This document shows, piece by piece, positions 1 to 6,029 of a stretch of DNA of 9,386 bases. Each line of letters opens with the position of its first letter. Positions within the stretch are counted from its first letter, which is position 1. A program made the translations under genes and the position numbers. Origin of the DNA: Chloroflexota bacterium (GTDB lineage: Bacteria; Chloroflexota; Anaerolineae; J036; Brachytrichaceae). The stretch is taken from assembly GCA_021813225.1 (NCBI GenBank), contig JAKALH010000082.1, forward strand, positions 1 through 9,386. Reading direction: 5' to 3'. Below the pieces are notes generated by a model. The model was not told the DNA's origin, searched no databases, and was given only the letters and a program-made list of their open reading frames with translations.

Positions 1-548
1 TGGCCACCACCGATCCCCTCACCGGCGTCGACAACGTCGGGTATTTTAAGCAACGCGCCGCCGAGATCATTGCGCGGGCGCGCCGCACCCGCCAGCCGCT
101 GACGCTGCTGGTCATGGATGTCGACCGCTTCAAAGACATCAACGATACGTACGGCCACGCCGCCGGCGACGAGGTGCTGAAGGCCATCGCTTCGCACTGC
201 CAGGAGCACCTGCGCGGCGCGGACATCCTGGCGCGCATCGGCGGCGACGAGTTCGCCGCCCTGCTGCCCGACACCGACCTGGCCGGCGCCGAAGTCGTCG
301 CCAACAATCTGCGCAACGCCGTCGCGCAGGTGTCCACCTATGAAAACGGCATCCCTATCGGCGTCACCATCAGCATCGGCGGCACGATCATGCTGCAGCA
401 CGACGCGGATGTGAACGCCATGTTCCGGCGCGCCGACACCGCCATGTACGAGGCCAAAGCCACCAACCACCGTCGCGAGCGCACCCCGATCGAGGCTTAT
501 GTCCAGCCGTCCGCCTCGGTCATCCAGCCGGCGCAGAACATCTTTTAG
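1..548 (+). CDS. GGDEF-domain diguanylate cyclase, C-terminal part (5' end outside window)
   Basis: The reading frame is open from base 3, so the start lies to the left of the window and only the catalytic domain is visible. It begins with the DPLTG motif (Asp-Pro-Leu-Thr-Gly) that normally opens a GGDEF domain. It continues through the metal-binding DVDRFKDIND segment, a canonical GHAAGD (guanine-contacting Asp present), an intact GGDEF active-site loop at bases 240-254 and the usual AMYEAK helix near the end. An RGAD at 213-224 lies exactly five residues before GGDEF, so the inhibitory c-di-GMP I-site (RxxD) is present. The family condenses two GTP into cyclic di-GMP at the membrane or in the cytoplasm. 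All signature residues are intact, so an active, product-inhibited enzyme is expected. The C-terminal tail of about 25 residues is unstructured-looking. The next gene is a second GGDEF gene 79 bp downstream (or 58 bp if its GTG start is used), which suggests a tandem pair. The sensory N-terminus cannot be judged. Confidence 0.93.
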   Translation, partial: ATTDPLTGVDNVGYFKQRAAEIIARARRTRQPLTLLVMDVDRFKDINDTYGHAAGDEVLKAIASHCQEHLRGADILARIGGDEFAALLPDTDLAGAEVVANNLRNAVAQVSTYENGIPIGVTISIGGTIMLQHDADVNAMFRRADTAMYEAKATNHRRERTPIEAYVQPSASVIQPAQNIF

Positions 549-627
549 GCCAAATTGCTACTGGCGACCTCGCCGGAAACCCGTTAACCTGTGATGGCAG
601 GGCGCGGTGTGGCAGGGAGCCGCGCGC

Positions 628-1851
628 ATGAGCATGAACTTCGACGCACGCACGATGGCGCTGGCCGCAACAGTGATCGCAGCGATCCTGACACTGGTCA
701 TGACCGTCAATCTCAGCCGCGGCGGGGTCTACCCCGGTTACCGTCTGTGGGTGGTTGCCATCGCACTGCAGATTGCATCCGGCGCGCTGTTTACGGTGCG
801 CGGTTTCATCCCTGATATCGTCGATGTCTATACGCCAAACATCCTTAATACCCTCAGCATCGTGGCGCTGTGTCACGGGCTGCTCCGCTTCCTGGGCAGG
901 CCGCCAAGCTACGCGATGTTCGCACTGGCTGCGCTGGGCATGCTGGCATACAGCGTGTTTTTCTTCGCTATTGACGATATCCTGGCGCGCATCGTCATCG
1001 TCTCGCTGCTGTATGGGGCGCTGCTGTTGCGGGGGGCCGGCGCGGTGCTGGCCGAACATTCCCGCCTGCACAGCGGAGCCGCGTATACCGGCCTCGTGCT
1101 GGCCGGCCTCGGCGGTTTGAATGTGTTGCGGCTGCTCGTTGCGCTGCATACCGGCATGCGCGCCGATTTCTACGATCCGGCGATGGTCTCCGCACTCGAC
1201 TCGGTCGCCTTCGGGCTTGTGTTGATCATGCTGGAAGTGGCGCTGGCGTTCAGCCTGCTGAGCCTGGTGACCACGCGCAACGAACAGGAGCTGCAGGCCG
1301 CCGAAGCCGCCGTGCGCCGGCTGGCCGCACTGGACCCATTGACCGATGTGTTGAATGTGCGGGAGTTCGCGGCGTCAGCCGCGCGCGCCTTCACGCGTGC
1401 GCGGCGTCTGAATCTGCCGCTTGCGCTGCTGGTGCTGGACATCGACCACTTCAAAGAGGTCAACGATACCTGTGGTCACCATATCGGCAACAGCGTATTG
1501 AAGGCCGCCGCTGAGCTGTTCCGCTCGCAACTGCGCGAAACGGACGTGCTGGCGCGCCTGGGCGGCGATGAGTTCGCTGCGCTGCTCATCGATTCGGACC
1601 TGGCGCGCAGCGCGATCGTGGCGGAACGGCTGCGCCATGCCATCGCGCGCCTGCCCGTGGAGGCCACTCGCGCGCCTTATACCGTGACGGTCAGCATCGG
1701 CGTGGCCTGTCTGCAGCCCGGCGACGCGGACATCGACACGCTGCTGTTGCGCGCCGACGCAGCTATGTACTCGGCGAAAGTCGGCGGGCGCGACCGCGTG
1801 CGGGTGCCCATCAGCGCATCTGCCGCGACGCGGACCGTCGCTGGACGCTGA
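628..1851 (+). CDS. Membrane-anchored GGDEF protein with altered base-contact residue
   Basis: This is a 407-residue protein if started at ATG 628, which has an AGGGAG Shine-Dalgarno at 614-619, 8 nt upstream. A GTG at 607 is in frame but less well placed, and an ATG at 634 is also possible. Residues 1 to about 215 hold six or seven hydrophobic segments, an integral-membrane sensor of no family I can name. A short helical linker (about 216-235) leads into the GGDEF domain, about 235-395. The active-site loop GGDEF is at 312-316 and the I-site RETD at 303-306, five residues before it. The metal-binding Asp in LDIDHFK is present. The usual GHxxGD motif reads GHHIGN, with Asn288 at the position equivalent to PleD Asp344, one of the residues that hold the guanine base. 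The DPLTG motif is also altered (DPLTD). It is probably a nucleotidyl cyclase responding to a membrane or lipid-soluble signal. Whether it makes c-di-GMP efficiently, or another dinucleotide, is open. It lies downstream of another GGDEF gene and may be co-transcribed with it. Confidence 0.9.
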   Translation: MSMNFDARTMALAATVIAAILTLVMTVNLSRGGVYPGYRLWVVAIALQIASGALFTVRGFIPDIVDVYTPNILNTLSIVALCHGLLRFLGRPPSYAMFALAALGMLAYSVFFFAIDDILARIVIVSLLYGALLLRGAGAVLAEHSRLHSGAAYTGLVLAGLGGLNVLRLLVALHTGMRADFYDPAMVSALDSVAFGLVLIMLEVALAFSLLSLVTTRNEQELQAAEAAVRRLAALDPLTDVLNVREFAASAARAFTRARRLNLPLALLVLDIDHFKEVNDTCGHHIGNSVLKAAAELFRSQLRETDVLARLGGDEFAALLIDSDLARSAIVAERLRHAIARLPVEATRAPYTVTVSIGVACLQPGDADIDTLLLRADAAMYSAKVGGRDRVRVPISASAATRTVAGR

Positions 1852-1884
1852 GGGCAGCCTGTGCCGGTCCGGTGTACTCCATCG

Positions 1885-1907
1885 GCGCGCCTCAACAACG
1901 GGCGCGC
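1885..1907 (+). terminator. GC-rich hairpin after the GGDEF gene, possible terminator
   Basis: GCGCGCC (1885-1891) pairs perfectly with GGCGCGC (1901-1907) around a 9-nt loop, 34 bp after the GGDEF stop codon. No T-tract follows, so it is not a classical intrinsic terminator. It could slow polymerase, stabilise the 3' end, or be chance in GC-rich DNA. Confidence 0.3.
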
Positions 1908-2082
1908 GCTGTGCGTTCCATCTCATCGGCATTGCAGCAGGCGTGGGGAGCAGCGCGGCTTCGGCGGGACGGGTATACAGTCGATGCCGCCAAATGGGGT
2001 GCGTATCACTGCGCGCCTTGAACCAGCCCCCGATTGACCTCACTCGGCCATATTTTGAGTTGCTGATATCTTTTTCCGCGCG

Positions 2083-2110
2083 TTGACGGTATTGATATAT
2101 GAGATAAGAT
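2083..2110 (+). promoter_or_regulatory. Putative sigma70-type promoter of the protease cassette
   Basis: TTGACG (2083-2088, five of six consensus bases) is followed after 16 bp by TAAGAT (2105-2110, four of six). It lies in the most AT-rich block of the window. Transcription would start near 2117 and give a leader of about 165 nt before the protease ATG. This is a motif match only. Sigma-factor preferences of the host are unknown. Confidence 0.42.
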
Positions 2111-2116
2111 ATCAAT
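2091..2116. promoter_or_regulatory. Perfect 8-bp inverted repeat over the -10 region, operator-like
   Basis: ATTGATAT (2091-2098) and ATATCAAT (2109-2116) form a perfect inverted repeat separated by 10 bp. The half-sites are 18 bp apart centre to centre, a little under two helical turns. This is the geometry of a dimeric repressor site. The repeat covers the proposed -10 element, so occupancy would block polymerase. A further TGATAT copy lies upstream at 2064-2069. No regulator gene is encoded nearby in the window. An RNA hairpin is a weaker alternative because the repeat would sit at or before the transcription start. Confidence 0.45.
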
Positions 2117-2184
2117 GCGGTTAATCAGCCTGCCAGACATCCCTGTTTTCAATGCATTACGTCGCAGCCTGTTCGGTGCGCCAC

Positions 2185-2231
2185 AGGAGGTGATGCCAGT
2201 AATCGGATCGCGTTTGCTACGGTGTTGTTGA
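2185..2231 (+). other. Orphan consensus Shine-Dalgarno with a possible 12-codon leader ORF
   Basis: AGGAGGTGAT (2185-2194) matches the full anti-Shine-Dalgarno complement. The only nearby start codon is the overlapping ATG at 2193, which opens a 12-codon frame ending in Cys-Cys and TGA at 2229-2231. The spacing from AGGAGG to that ATG is only 2 nt, too tight for normal initiation. The site could be a leader-peptide remnant, a ribosome stand-by site for the protease mRNA, or chance. Confidence 0.2.
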
Positions 2232-2268
2232 CGAGCAATCCCGCGTCAGTCCGACGCATTTTTCCGTC

Positions 2269-2275
2269 AGGAGGG
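2269..2275 (+). promoter_or_regulatory. Shine-Dalgarno that fixes the protease start
   Basis: AGGAGGG at 2269-2275 lies 6 nt before ATG 2282. The longer in-frame start, GTG 2222, has no ribosome-binding site at a workable distance, so ATG 2282 is taken as the start. Confidence 0.75.
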
Positions 2276-2281
2276 TTATCT

Positions 2282-3787
2282 ATGGCTACCACGCCAGCCA
2301 CACAACAATTCATCATCCTGCCCGCGCAGGGGATGCGCAGCTTTGCACGCGCCGATACCGGCGAATCGGGGCGGTTCCTGGTCAACCTCGCCCTTCATCA
2401 CATGTCAGCGACAAGCAAGGACATCTTCAACATCGGCGAACAGCCGCAACTGGGGATCAAGGTGCTCGACTCGGTGCACGAAGACGGCGCCAAGCTGGTG
2501 GAAGCCGACGCCGAGTCTTTTGCCGCACTGCGCCGCGCTCAGCCGGGGCTGCGGCTGGTCCCGCTCGTCTACTACCAGCCGGCGGTAGCGCCGCACCTGA
2601 CCGTGATGTCCGGCCCGAGGATCGCCGCCGCAGCAGCAGGCGTCAAAATCAAAGTCACCATCGTATCGCGCAAGAACGGCAGCCCCGTGCCGGGGGCTAC
2701 CGTCGTTGCCTTCACCAACTTTGCGCAACGGACAGGGGCGCAGGGCGTGACCAATAATCAGGGCGTTGTCACGCTGGCGTTCGGCTCGTCGACGAAGAAA
2801 ATCGAGCGTCTGTACATTTACCCTGCAACGGGTTACTGGCCGGCCCTGAAGAAGAAAATTACGCTGACCAGCGGGATGCAGATTCCCCTGATACCGGTCG
2901 ACCTGAGCTACCGAGATGCCTTGCGCCATTTCTACGGCAACGCGGCGGATACGGCAGGCGCTGGCATCACCGTGGGCGTGATCGACACCGGTGTCGCCGC
3001 GCACCCCGACCTGACCATCGCGGGCGGGGCGAACACCGTGGTGGGCGAGAACCCGAACGATTACGGCGACAACGGCGAGGGGCATGGCACGCACGTGGCG
3101 GGCATCATCGCCGCGCACGGCACCCCGCCGGCGGGCATTCGTGGTGTGGCGCCCGGCGTCACGCTGCGCAGTTACCGCGTGTTCGGGCAGGGCAGCGGGC
3201 AGGCGTCTAACTACGCCATCGCCAAGGCAATTGACACCGCAGTGAGCGATGGCTGTGACCTGCTGAATATGAGCCTGGGCGGCGGCCCCGCCGACGACGC
3301 CACCAAGGGCGCTATCGCGGACGCGCGCGGCAGCGGTTGTGTGGTCATCGTAGCGGCGGGCAACGACGGGCGGCAGCGCGTCTCCTTCCCGGCGTCGGAC
3401 GCGCTTTCCATCGCCGTCTCCGCCCTGGGGCGCAAAGGCACCTACCCCGGCGCCACGACGCAGACCGCCGAAGCGATGCCCCCTTACGGCAGAGACAGGA
3501 AGAACTACATCGCATCCTTCTCCAATATCGGGCCTGAAATCGACCTGACCGCTCCAGGCGTCGGCATCATCTCCACTTACCCGGGCGGCTATGCGGTGCT
3601 GGACGGCACGTCGATGGCATGCCCCGCTGCAGCCGGCATCGCCGCTAAACTGCTCGGCGCGCGCGGGGATATACTGGGTATGAGCAGGGATCAGGCGCGC
3701 TCGGACGCGATGGCAGCCGCAGTATTGCAGGCTGCCAGAGATCTGGGCTTCGCGCCGATCTATGAAGGTCAGGGCATGGTGCCGTGA
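2282..3787 (+). CDS. Subtilisin-family (S8) serine protease with I9-like propeptide and inserted beta domain
   Basis: The protein has 501 residues. Residues about 9-100 resemble an inhibitor-I9 propeptide: strand FIIL, then GIKVLDS, then a helix, ending LRLVPLVYYQP. Residues about 121-205 form a beta-rich domain (KVTIVSRKNGSPVPGATV onward) of the carboxypeptidase-regulatory or Ig-like type. The S8 catalytic domain covers about 222-490. All catalytic elements are intact: Asp235 in GVIDTGV, His268 in GHGTHVAG, oxyanion Asn361 in AAGND and Ser444 in DGTSMACP. An active endopeptidase is therefore expected. The N-terminus has no hydrophobic signal peptide or membrane segment, so the enzyme is either cytoplasmic or exported by an unusual route. 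The placement of a beta domain between propeptide and catalytic domain is not the usual simple secreted subtilisin plan. It is the first gene of a tight cassette: the next frame overlaps its stop as GTGA, and the encoded protein looks like a stand-alone copy of its propeptide. Expression is probably controlled by the inverted repeat upstream. The substrate is unknown. Confidence 0.94.
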   Translation: MATTPATQQFIILPAQGMRSFARADTGESGRFLVNLALHHMSATSKDIFNIGEQPQLGIKVLDSVHEDGAKLVEADAESFAALRRAQPGLRLVPLVYYQPAVAPHLTVMSGPRIAAAAAGVKIKVTIVSRKNGSPVPGATVVAFTNFAQRTGAQGVTNNQGVVTLAFGSSTKKIERLYIYPATGYWPALKKKITLTSGMQIPLIPVDLSYRDALRHFYGNAADTAGAGITVGVIDTGVAAHPDLTIAGGANTVVGENPNDYGDNGEGHGTHVAGIIAAHGTPPAGIRGVAPGVTLRSYRVFGQGSGQASNYAIAKAIDTAVSDGCDLLNMSLGGGPADDATKGAIADARGSGCVVIVAAGNDGRQRVSFPASDALSIAVSALGRKGTYPGATTQTAEAMPPYGRDRKNYIASFSNIGPEIDLTAPGVGIISTYPGGYAVLDGTSMACPAAAGIAAKLLGARGDILGMSRDQARSDAMAAAVLQAARDLGFAPIYEGQGMVP

Positions 3788-3810
3788 CCGGGTGTCGCGG
3801 CACCCGAACC

Positions 3811-4071
3811 ATGAGTCATTACATACTCCGCTATATACAGGCAGGCGCAAAGCCGGCCGGGGATGTCGACAAAATCAAGGCGCTCCCCGGCTTGAAGATG
3901 CTCGACGAAAGCTCGCCGCGCATGTTGCTGGTTGACGCGCCTTCCGGCGCGTTAACCTCGCTCTTGAAGACGCTGCCAGACTGGACGGTCAGCCCCGAAC
4001 AGGTCTACCAACTGCCCGACCCGCGACCCAGACTCAAGGAAAACCCGAAACAACGGCGTGTCAGGAAATAA
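3811..4071 (+). CDS. Small stand-alone I9-propeptide-like protein, candidate protease inhibitor or chaperone
   Basis: The protein has 86 residues from ATG 3811. An in-frame GTG at 3784 overlaps the protease stop as GTGA and has an AGGG 9 nt upstream, so a 95-residue form is possible. I prefer ATG because MSHYILRYIQ matches the usual first strand of I9 domains, although no Shine-Dalgarno precedes it. The core (LPGLKMLDESSPRMLLVD, a helix, then LPDWTVSPEQVYQLP) lines up by eye with the upstream protease propeptide (LGIKVLDS, a helix, PGLRLVPLVYYQP). I9 family members fold subtilisins and occupy the active-site cleft. Stand-alone forms such as yeast proteinase B inhibitor and Pleurotus POIA1 act in trans. 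A role as inhibitor or folding factor for the adjacent protease is therefore the leading inference. There is no signal peptide, matching the protease. The last 15 or so residues are strongly basic. The gene overlaps the next by 14 nt if that gene starts at GTG 4058. Confidence 0.72.
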   Translation: MSHYILRYIQAGAKPAGDVDKIKALPGLKMLDESSPRMLLVDAPSGALTSLLKTLPDWTVSPEQVYQLPDPRPRLKENPKQRRVRK

Positions 4072-4594
4072 CACAGACCCGCAGTTCGCTGGCATCGCGG
4101 CGCTGAAAGCACGGCACAAACAGCAATCAGAACAGTTCGAGGCGTGGGCGCGCCGGGGCGACTGGCAGGCTTTCCACGACGAGCATTACGACTGGTGGAC
4201 GTTTCCCATCGACGAATCCAGCCGCGGGCAGGGGCTGGCCTACACCGTGTACGAGGGCGACATCGCGGAATTGCAGAAGGATGCCGCCTTCATGCGCGAT
4301 CTGCGGCGCGGAGCCGAACTGGTAGCGGCGTCGTGGGGTTGGAATCTGCACGCAGCGGACTACCTGGCGTCTCCCGCGCCGGATCAACGTTGGCAGGACT
4401 GGCCGGTGAGGTTGTACAAGGCCGCCAGGTGCATGAAGCTGTTCGGCTGCACCCGCGAGTTCGACTCGCTGAAGAAATTCGCACTCCTGCTGCTGCAACA
4501 GGGCCGGCCAATCACCTACGGCGGCTACGACCTGAGCTGGCTGTTCACCACGGGAATCGACCCGCGCGGTGTGCGCCATGAACGCCGCCCCTGA
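4058..4594 (+). CDS. Trp-rich hypothetical protein, third gene of the protease cassette
   Basis: This is a 178-residue protein that I do not recognise. GTG 4058 is the only plausible start: the frame is closed by an upstream TGA at 3965-3967, with no ATG after it. The start overlaps the previous gene by 14 nt, which suggests translational coupling. An AAGGA at 4036-4040 is rather far upstream. The sequence looks soluble and mostly helical, with no signal peptide or membrane segment. It is unusually rich in tryptophan, with nine residues (30, 36, 46, 47, 93, 95, 112, 115, 161), several in pairs or short clusters (DWWTFP, SWGWN, RWQDWPVRLYKAARC). Two cysteines (125, 131) are present. Co-occurrence with the protease and the propeptide-like protein suggests a substrate, adaptor or regulator, but no function can be assigned from sequence. 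Confidence 0.75.
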   Translation: MSGNNTDPQFAGIAALKARHKQQSEQFEAWARRGDWQAFHDEHYDWWTFPIDESSRGQGLAYTVYEGDIAELQKDAAFMRDLRRGAELVAASWGWNLHAADYLASPAPDQRWQDWPVRLYKAARCMKLFGCTREFDSLKKFALLLLQQGRPITYGGYDLSWLFTTGIDPRGVRHERRP

Positions 4595-4646
4595 CGTCAT
4601 GGGAGAATCGCGGCCGTCCCGGCGCGCGCCTGCGACACGTCCATAG

Positions 4647-4691
4647 TTGTTCGAGGCGGTGTATATTGCGCTGTAACAACAGGGGACAACG
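4647..4691 (+). promoter_or_regulatory. Possible -10 element and ribosome-binding site for the acetyltransferase gene
   Basis: The 97-bp gap after the Trp-rich gene holds TATATT at 4662-4667 (five of six bases of a -10), preceded directly by TG, with no good -35 at normal spacing (TTGTTC at 4647 is too close). AGGGGA at 4681-4686 lies 5 nt before ATG 4692 and is a good Shine-Dalgarno. The acetyltransferase may therefore have its own promoter. Confidence 0.3.
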
Positions 4692-5828
4692 ATGCCGCAA
4701 CACCCACACACCACCGTCCGCCAGATGGCCGCGCGCGAAATCGGGCGCATCGCAGAAATCGACCGCAGCGAACACGTGACGCTGGGTTACACCGCCAGAG
4801 ACGGTGTCATCACCGCGGAGGCCGTCGACTGGCAGGTGCCAGCCTGGGCTGCCGAAGGCGCCGGGCCGCACAGTGTGCGCGGGATGATCGAAGCATGGCG
4901 GCCGCTGGTGGAGGCAGGCGGGACGCTGCTTGGCGCATTCGACAGCGACTGCCTGGCCGGCGTCGCCATCGTGCGCTATCAACTGACCCGCAGCATGGCG
5001 CAACTGGCCGTCCTGTTCGTCAGCCGGCCATATCGTCGGCAGGGAATCGCCACGCAACTGCTGCGCGAGGTCGAGCGGCTGGCGCGCGCGGACGGGGCGG
5101 TGTCTCTGTATGTCTCGGCCACGCCATCCGCCTCGGCGGTCGGCTTCTACATCATCCGGGGCTTCCAACCGACGGCGCAGCCGGTCCCGGAATTGTTTGC
5201 CAAAGAGCCGGAAGACATCCACATGGTCAAACCTCTGATGATTGAGCATCCCGCCATCGTCCTGCAGACCGAGCGGCTGTACGTGCGCCCCTGGCGGGAG
5301 ACCGATCTGGCTCCGCTGCGCGCCCTGCTCACCGACCCGCTGGTGGCCGAACACTACAACAAGGGCGGGCTGCCTTCGCCGGAAGAGGAAATCCGCAGCA
5401 TCTGGGAGTGGGGCCTGCACGAGCGCAGCGGGTACACGCTGGGGTTCTTCAACTGCCCGCTGGTGTACCGCGATGGCGACATCGTGGTCGGGCGAGCGGG
5501 CATCAATCCACTGTGGAGCGCCGAGAACGGCTTCGATACGCGCGAGCCGGAACTGGAGTGGGCGCTCATGCCGGCGTACTGGGGGCGCGGGCTGGCAACC
5601 GAGCTGGGCCGCGCTCTAATCCGCTACGGGTTCGAAGTGGCTGGGTTCGACCACCTGCTGGCCTTCACAGTGCCCAACCACGCCGCATCAATCCGCGTGA
5701 TGCAGAAAATCGGCATGCGCTTTGAGCGCCAGGCCAGGTTTCGCGGTGAAGCCTATGTCTTTTACCGTGTCGACCGGGCGGATTACGAGCAGACGGCAGG
5801 GAGTGGCCGCAACTTACGCGGCGGTTGA
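4692..5828 (+). CDS. Tandem (double) GNAT-family N-acetyltransferase
   Basis: The protein has 378 residues and two complete GNAT domains in one chain. Domain 1 (about 7-182) has the acetyl-CoA pyrophosphate loop RRQGIA at 115-120 after strand LAVLFVS, followed by the typical GFYIIRGF near 151-158. Domain 2 (about 188-365) is of the RimJ/RimL type. It opens with LQTERLYVRPW, has the acetyl-CoA loop GRGLAT at 298-303 after EWALMPAYW, and has the NHAASIRVMQKIGM helix at 329-342. GNAT enzymes transfer acetyl from acetyl-CoA to an amine of a protein N-terminus, small metabolite or drug. The substrate here cannot be read from sequence. The join at about 183-187 is very short and in frame. An internal ATG at the end of domain 1 (Met178) suggests a gene fusion. 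The protein is soluble and has its own Shine-Dalgarno. No functional link to the protease cassette upstream is evident. Confidence 0.92.
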   Translation: MPQHPHTTVRQMAAREIGRIAEIDRSEHVTLGYTARDGVITAEAVDWQVPAWAAEGAGPHSVRGMIEAWRPLVEAGGTLLGAFDSDCLAGVAIVRYQLTRSMAQLAVLFVSRPYRRQGIATQLLREVERLARADGAVSLYVSATPSASAVGFYIIRGFQPTAQPVPELFAKEPEDIHMVKPLMIEHPAIVLQTERLYVRPWRETDLAPLRALLTDPLVAEHYNKGGLPSPEEEIRSIWEWGLHERSGYTLGFFNCPLVYRDGDIVVGRAGINPLWSAENGFDTREPELEWALMPAYWGRGLATELGRALIRYGFEVAGFDHLLAFTVPNHAASIRVMQKIGMRFERQARFRGEAYVFYRVDRADYEQTAGSGRNLRGG

Positions 5829-5850
5829 AACCGCGCGCAACGCAGTGCTG

Positions 5851-5877
5851 CTCCAGCCCCCTTTAGGGGGCTTGGAG
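5851..5877 (+). terminator. Strong hairpin after the acetyltransferase gene, probable terminator
   Basis: CTCCA-GCCCCC (5851-5861) pairs with GGGGGC-TTGGAG (5866-5877) around the loop TTTA, with one bulged T at 5873. The stem is 11 bp and very stable. It lies 22 bp after the stop codon. No T-run follows, so termination would have to be U-tract independent. A repeat-element origin is an alternative. Confidence 0.45.
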
Positions 5878-5914
5878 TCGCCGGGCAAATGTGTCAGAAA
5901 CTTTCGCGGCGACT
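5876..5914. repeat. Perfect 8-bp inverted repeat overlapping the hairpin
   Basis: AGTCGCCG (5876-5883) and CGGCGACT (5907-5914) are perfect inverted repeats with a 23-nt spacer. The left arm shares two bases with the stem of the preceding hairpin, so the two structures partly exclude each other. This could be a miniature element end, a protein site or a dual RNA structure. Confidence 0.35.
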
Positions 5915-6029
5915 GACTGACGTGCCAGCCTGAGTAACGGCAACTCGGCATATTGCGCATTTGGCCGATACGCGATACGATAAATCCGCCAGCAGGGAGG
6001 GCGCCCGCCATGTGCGGGCCGGCGATGCC

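Larger units (their letters stand above)
1852..2281. other. 430-bp regulatory gap upstream of the protease cassette
   Basis: No convincing gene is present on either strand. The minus-strand open frame here runs antisense into the GGDEF gene and has a shadow-like composition. The stretch holds a GC hairpin near its left end, a distinctly AT-richer block at about 2050-2116 containing a promoter and inverted repeat, a leader of about 165 nt, and two strong Shine-Dalgarno sequences. The second of these serves the protease start. Individual elements are listed separately. Confidence 0.7.

Noticed and set aside
1375..2115. Minus-strand open frame of 246 codons over the GGDEF end and the gap
   Set aside because: Antisense to the GGDEF domain for most of its length, no domain, and its start lies inside the promoter inverted repeat.
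2405..3850. Minus-strand open frame of 481 codons antisense to the protease
   Set aside because: Arg/His/Gln-rich composition with no recognisable motif, fully antisense to a gene with all S8 catalytic motifs; typical of GC-rich DNA.
2282..4594. Assignment of the protease cassette as an anti-phage defence or toxin system
   Set aside because: No sensor, ATPase, nuclease or other defence-linked domain is visible and there are no mobile genes nearby; function is left open.
4545..5420. Minus-strand open frame of 291 codons antisense to the acetyltransferase
   Set aside because: Shadow composition; the plus strand carries clear GNAT motifs.
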